Shown in pieces: positions 60,625-64,000 of a stretch of DNA of 64,000 bases; position 1 is the stretch's first letter, and each line of letters opens with the position of its first letter. A program made the translations under genes and the position numbers. The stretch is from NCBI GenBank assembly GCA_002256935.1, contig NCGL01000001.1, positions 78,255-142,254 of the forward strand, read 5' to 3'. Source of the stretch: Bdellovibrio sp. 28-41-41 (GTDB lineage: Bacteria > Bdellovibrionota > Bdellovibrionia > Bdellovibrionales > Bdellovibrionaceae). Below the pieces are notes generated by a model. The model was not told the origin of the DNA. It was given only the letters and a program-made list of their open reading frames with translations, and searched no databases.

Positions 60625-61182
60625 CTAAACAGTTAGAAGAGACTTTTCTTTTTCCGCCGAAACCGTGTCGATTTTTTTTATAAAATCGTCAGTCATCTTT
60701 TGGATATCTGTTTCTGATTTTTTTGATTCATCTTCAGAAATAGTTTTATCTTTAAGAGCTTTTTTCACTTCATCATTCGCATCTCTACGAGCCATACGGA
60801 TCGCAACACGCATATCTTCCGCGATCTTTTTAACTTGTTTAACAAGCTCTTTGCGGCGTTCTTCATTCAGGTCTGGAACTTTCAATCGAACAACTTTGCC
60901 GTCATTCATCGGAGCCATGCCCAAATCACTTTTTACAATCGACTGTTCGATTTCTTTTAGAATAGCTACTTCCCAAGGTGCGATCATAAATGATCTTGGA
61001 TCCGGTGTAGAAATAGAAGCTACCTGTGAAAGTGGAACCATTTGGCCATAATAGTTAACGCGAACGTTATCTAACATTGAAACTTGTGCGCGGCCGGTTC
61101 TAACTTTTTTTAATTCATCGTCAAAAGCTTTAATGGCTTTATCCATTTTATCTTGAGCGGCTTTCTTTACATTTTGAACCAT
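60625..61182 (-). CDS. frr: Ribosome recycling factor
   Basis: 185 aa. RRF signature KVRTGRAQVSMLDNVRVNYYGQMVPLSQVASISTPDPRSFMIAPWE and the C-terminal LNEERRKELVKQVKKIAEDMRVAIRMARRDAN. RRF with EF-G splits post-termination ribosomes. The ATG at 61182 lies within the first copy of a 32-bp tandem duplication and has the SD-like GGGGG 6-7 nt upstream. Confidence 0.96.
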   Translation of the reverse strand: MVQNVKKAAQDKMDKAIKAFDDELKKVRTGRAQVSMLDNVRVNYYGQMVPLSQVASISTPDPRSFMIAPWEVAILKEIEQSIVKSDLGMAPMNDGKVVRLKVPDLNEERRKELVKQVKKIAEDMRVAIRMARRDANDEVKKALKDKTISEDESKKSETDIQKMTDDFIKKIDTVSAEKEKSLLTV

Positions 61183-61235
61183 TTTATACCCCCAAAAATT
61201 CAGTTTTGAACCATTTTATACCCCCAAAAATTCAG
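61172..61235. repeat. 32-bp perfect tandem duplication of the frr start region
   Basis: Bases 61172-61203 are repeated exactly as 61204-61235. Each copy holds the GGGGG SD-like run, an ATG and the first frr codons (MVQN). In the minus strand the upstream copy starts at an ATG at 61214 and meets a TGA after four codons (Met-Val-Gln-Asn). A ribosome could start there and reinitiate at the real start 32 nt downstream. Upstream, TTCAGTTAATACTGAA (61231-61246) is a further palindrome. Confidence 0.9.
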
Positions 61236-61280
61236 TTAATACTGAATGGTCACTATTGAATCTTAACTATTGAGCTGTAA

Positions 61281-62922
<1,642 letters not shown>

Positions 62923-62950
62923 AACGACTCCTGATAATATTTAAATTTGA

Positions 62951-62983
62951 AAAAAAAGCCCGAAGATCGATGTCTTCGAGCTT
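62951..62983 (-). terminator. Terminator-like hairpin between rpsB and tsf
   Basis: On the minus strand AAGCTCGAAGA and TCTTCGGGCTT pair (one T-G) over a CATCGA loop, followed by a long U-run. It probably allows only partial read-through, giving more rpsB than tsf transcript, as described for other bacteria. Confidence 0.8.
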
Positions 62984-62990
62984 ATGATAT

Positions 62991-63968
62991 TTACTCTTGA
63001 TCTTTGCTGTCTTCTTCAGACGGCGTTTCAAGCTCAGCTTGAATTTCAACTTCGTCTGCTAGGCCCGCAGCAACCAGTTTTCTTTGTTTTTGAACTTTAA
63101 CAACTTCAGGACCTGCTGATTTCTTAGCCGCATCTGCAGCTGGAGCCGCACCTTTACGTTCGCCGCCGCCAGTTCCTGGACGTGGTTTACGAGGAGCTGG
63201 ACGCTCAGATCTTTCGCCACGTTCTGCTTTTTCAGCAGTAGGAGCATCAGAGCCCTTGTCAGTCATAGTACGCAACTTAGCTTCCCAAACTTTAGCGCCT
63301 TCGATGTAAGCATCAGCAATTAAAGTAGAGAATAATTTGATTGAACGGATAGCATCGTCGTTACCTGGGATAGCAAATTCGATAGATTCTGGATCTGAAT
63401 TTGTATCTGCGATACCGATTACTGGGATTTTCAAAGTTTTAGCTTCAGCAACCGCAATGTGTTCCTTAGGCAAATCAACAACGAACATCGCAGCTGGTTT
63501 TTCTTTCATGTCTTTGATACCATTAAGGTATTCAGAAAGTTTTAAGTATTCTTTTTCGATTTTAGCGCGTTCTTTTTTAGAAAAATAATTAAATTCGCCT
63601 TTTTCTTTCATTTGATCAATACGCTTTAGGCGATCGATTGATGACTTGATAGTTTCGAAATTAGTCATCATTCCACCCAACCAACGTTTTGTAACGAAGA
63701 ATTGGCCTGAACGGAAAGCAGCTTCTTGAATAGGCTCTACCGCTTGTTTTTTTGTTCCAACAAAAATAATCTTTCCACCGTTAGCAGCGACATCTTTTAC
63801 GAATTCCGCAGCTTTATTAGCTTTTACGACTGTTTTTTGAAGGTCGATTATGTGAATACCACCGCGAGCAGTGTATACATAATTCTTCATTTTAGGGTTC
63901 CAACGCTGTGTTTGGTGACCGAAGTGCACCCCTGCGTCTAACATTTCTTTCATGGTTACTTGAGCCAT
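62991..63968 (-). CDS. rpsB: 30S ribosomal protein S2 with charged C-terminal tail
   Basis: 325 aa versus the usual ~240. The core has MKEMLDAGVHFGHQTQRWNPKMKNYVYTARGGIHIIDLQKT, KRWLGGMMTNFETIKSSIDRL and ADTNSDPESIEFAIPGNDDAIRSI. The final ~80 residues are an extension rich in Ala, Lys, Arg, Glu and Pro (APRKPRPGTGGGERKG, ending PSEEDSKDQE). An AAGGAG Shine-Dalgarno precedes the ATG at 63968. It starts the long minus-strand growth cluster. Confidence 0.96.
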   Translation of the reverse strand: MAQVTMKEMLDAGVHFGHQTQRWNPKMKNYVYTARGGIHIIDLQKTVVKANKAAEFVKDVAANGGKIIFVGTKKQAVEPIQEAAFRSGQFFVTKRWLGGMMTNFETIKSSIDRLKRIDQMKEKGEFNYFSKKERAKIEKEYLKLSEYLNGIKDMKEKPAAMFVVDLPKEHIAVAEAKTLKIPVIGIADTNSDPESIEFAIPGNDDAIRSIKLFSTLIADAYIEGAKVWEAKLRTMTDKGSDAPTAEKAERGERSERPAPRKPRPGTGGGERKGAAPAADAAKKSAGPEVVKVQKQRKLVAAGLADEVEIQAELETPSEEDSKDQE

Positions 63969-64000
63969 GGACTCTCCTTTACTGGTTATTCCGCCTTCGA

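Overview
The window is a dense bacterial chromosome segment, AT-rich by eye. Its gene set points to a low-GC member of the Bdellovibrionales (a Bdellovibrio/Pseudobdellovibrio-type predator). Pointers are the many secreted and lipid-anchored unknown proteins, exported subtilases and an S9 peptidase, a deoxynucleoside catabolic operon, PilT plus a PilF-like TPR lipoprotein, Tad-like secretion parts, RodZ-type proteins, and SucC/SucD next to Ndk. No name can be proved from the sequence alone.

Layout. 0-10 kb: 3' part of asnS, a lipoprotein subtilase, a prolyl-oligopeptidase-type peptidase, small unknowns, and a minus-strand deoC-deoA-punA operon that turns deoxynucleosides into sugar phosphates and free bases; then pilT. 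10-19 kb: a plus-strand housekeeping run of RNase G, L21 (long Lys/Ala tail), L27, Obg, a NadD-RsfS fusion, RlmH, ComF-like, LolA-like, RimO and a coupled unknown. 19-31 kb: a TPR protein, a class IVb prepilin-like protein with a second membrane anchor, DUF2203, then a minus-strand series (exonuclease, PHP-like, GT39-like, RodZ, PilF-like, RlmD, Ndk, SucD, SucC). 30.5-38 kb: an MlaF-like ATPase with degraded catalytic motifs, a large secreted unknown, and a complete Mla/MCE lipid transporter with two different MlaE permeases. 38-43.6 kb: secreted unknowns, a 24-residue Lys/Ala peptide gene, a TadB/TadC-like pair, reverse transsulfuration genes and tRNA-Phe.

43.6-46.2 kb is the most irregular part. 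It holds a chemotaxis receptor flanked by at least four broken gene remnants, between tRNA-Phe and ptsI. 46.2-53.2 kb: an exported GH15 glucoamylase in an operon with a complete PTS (EIICBA, HPr, EI), then a second subtilase. 53.2-64 kb: a long minus-strand growth cluster reading rpsB-tsf-pyrH-frr-uppS-cdsA-rseP-tsaB-ParA/MinD-like-[J/HTH protein]-rluD-pgeF, with no dxr in its usual slot.

The metabolic themes fit together: secreted proteases, glucoamylase and nucleoside phosphorylases break down polymers, while PTS, Mla and Lol functions handle uptake and envelope traffic. The less ordinary observations are the 24-residue histone-tail-like peptide, the degenerate MlaF paralogue, the tandemly duplicated frr start region, the nested hairpin before rlmD, and the gene graveyard beside tRNA-Phe. 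I saw no CRISPR array, rRNA, transposase, integrase or prophage module.
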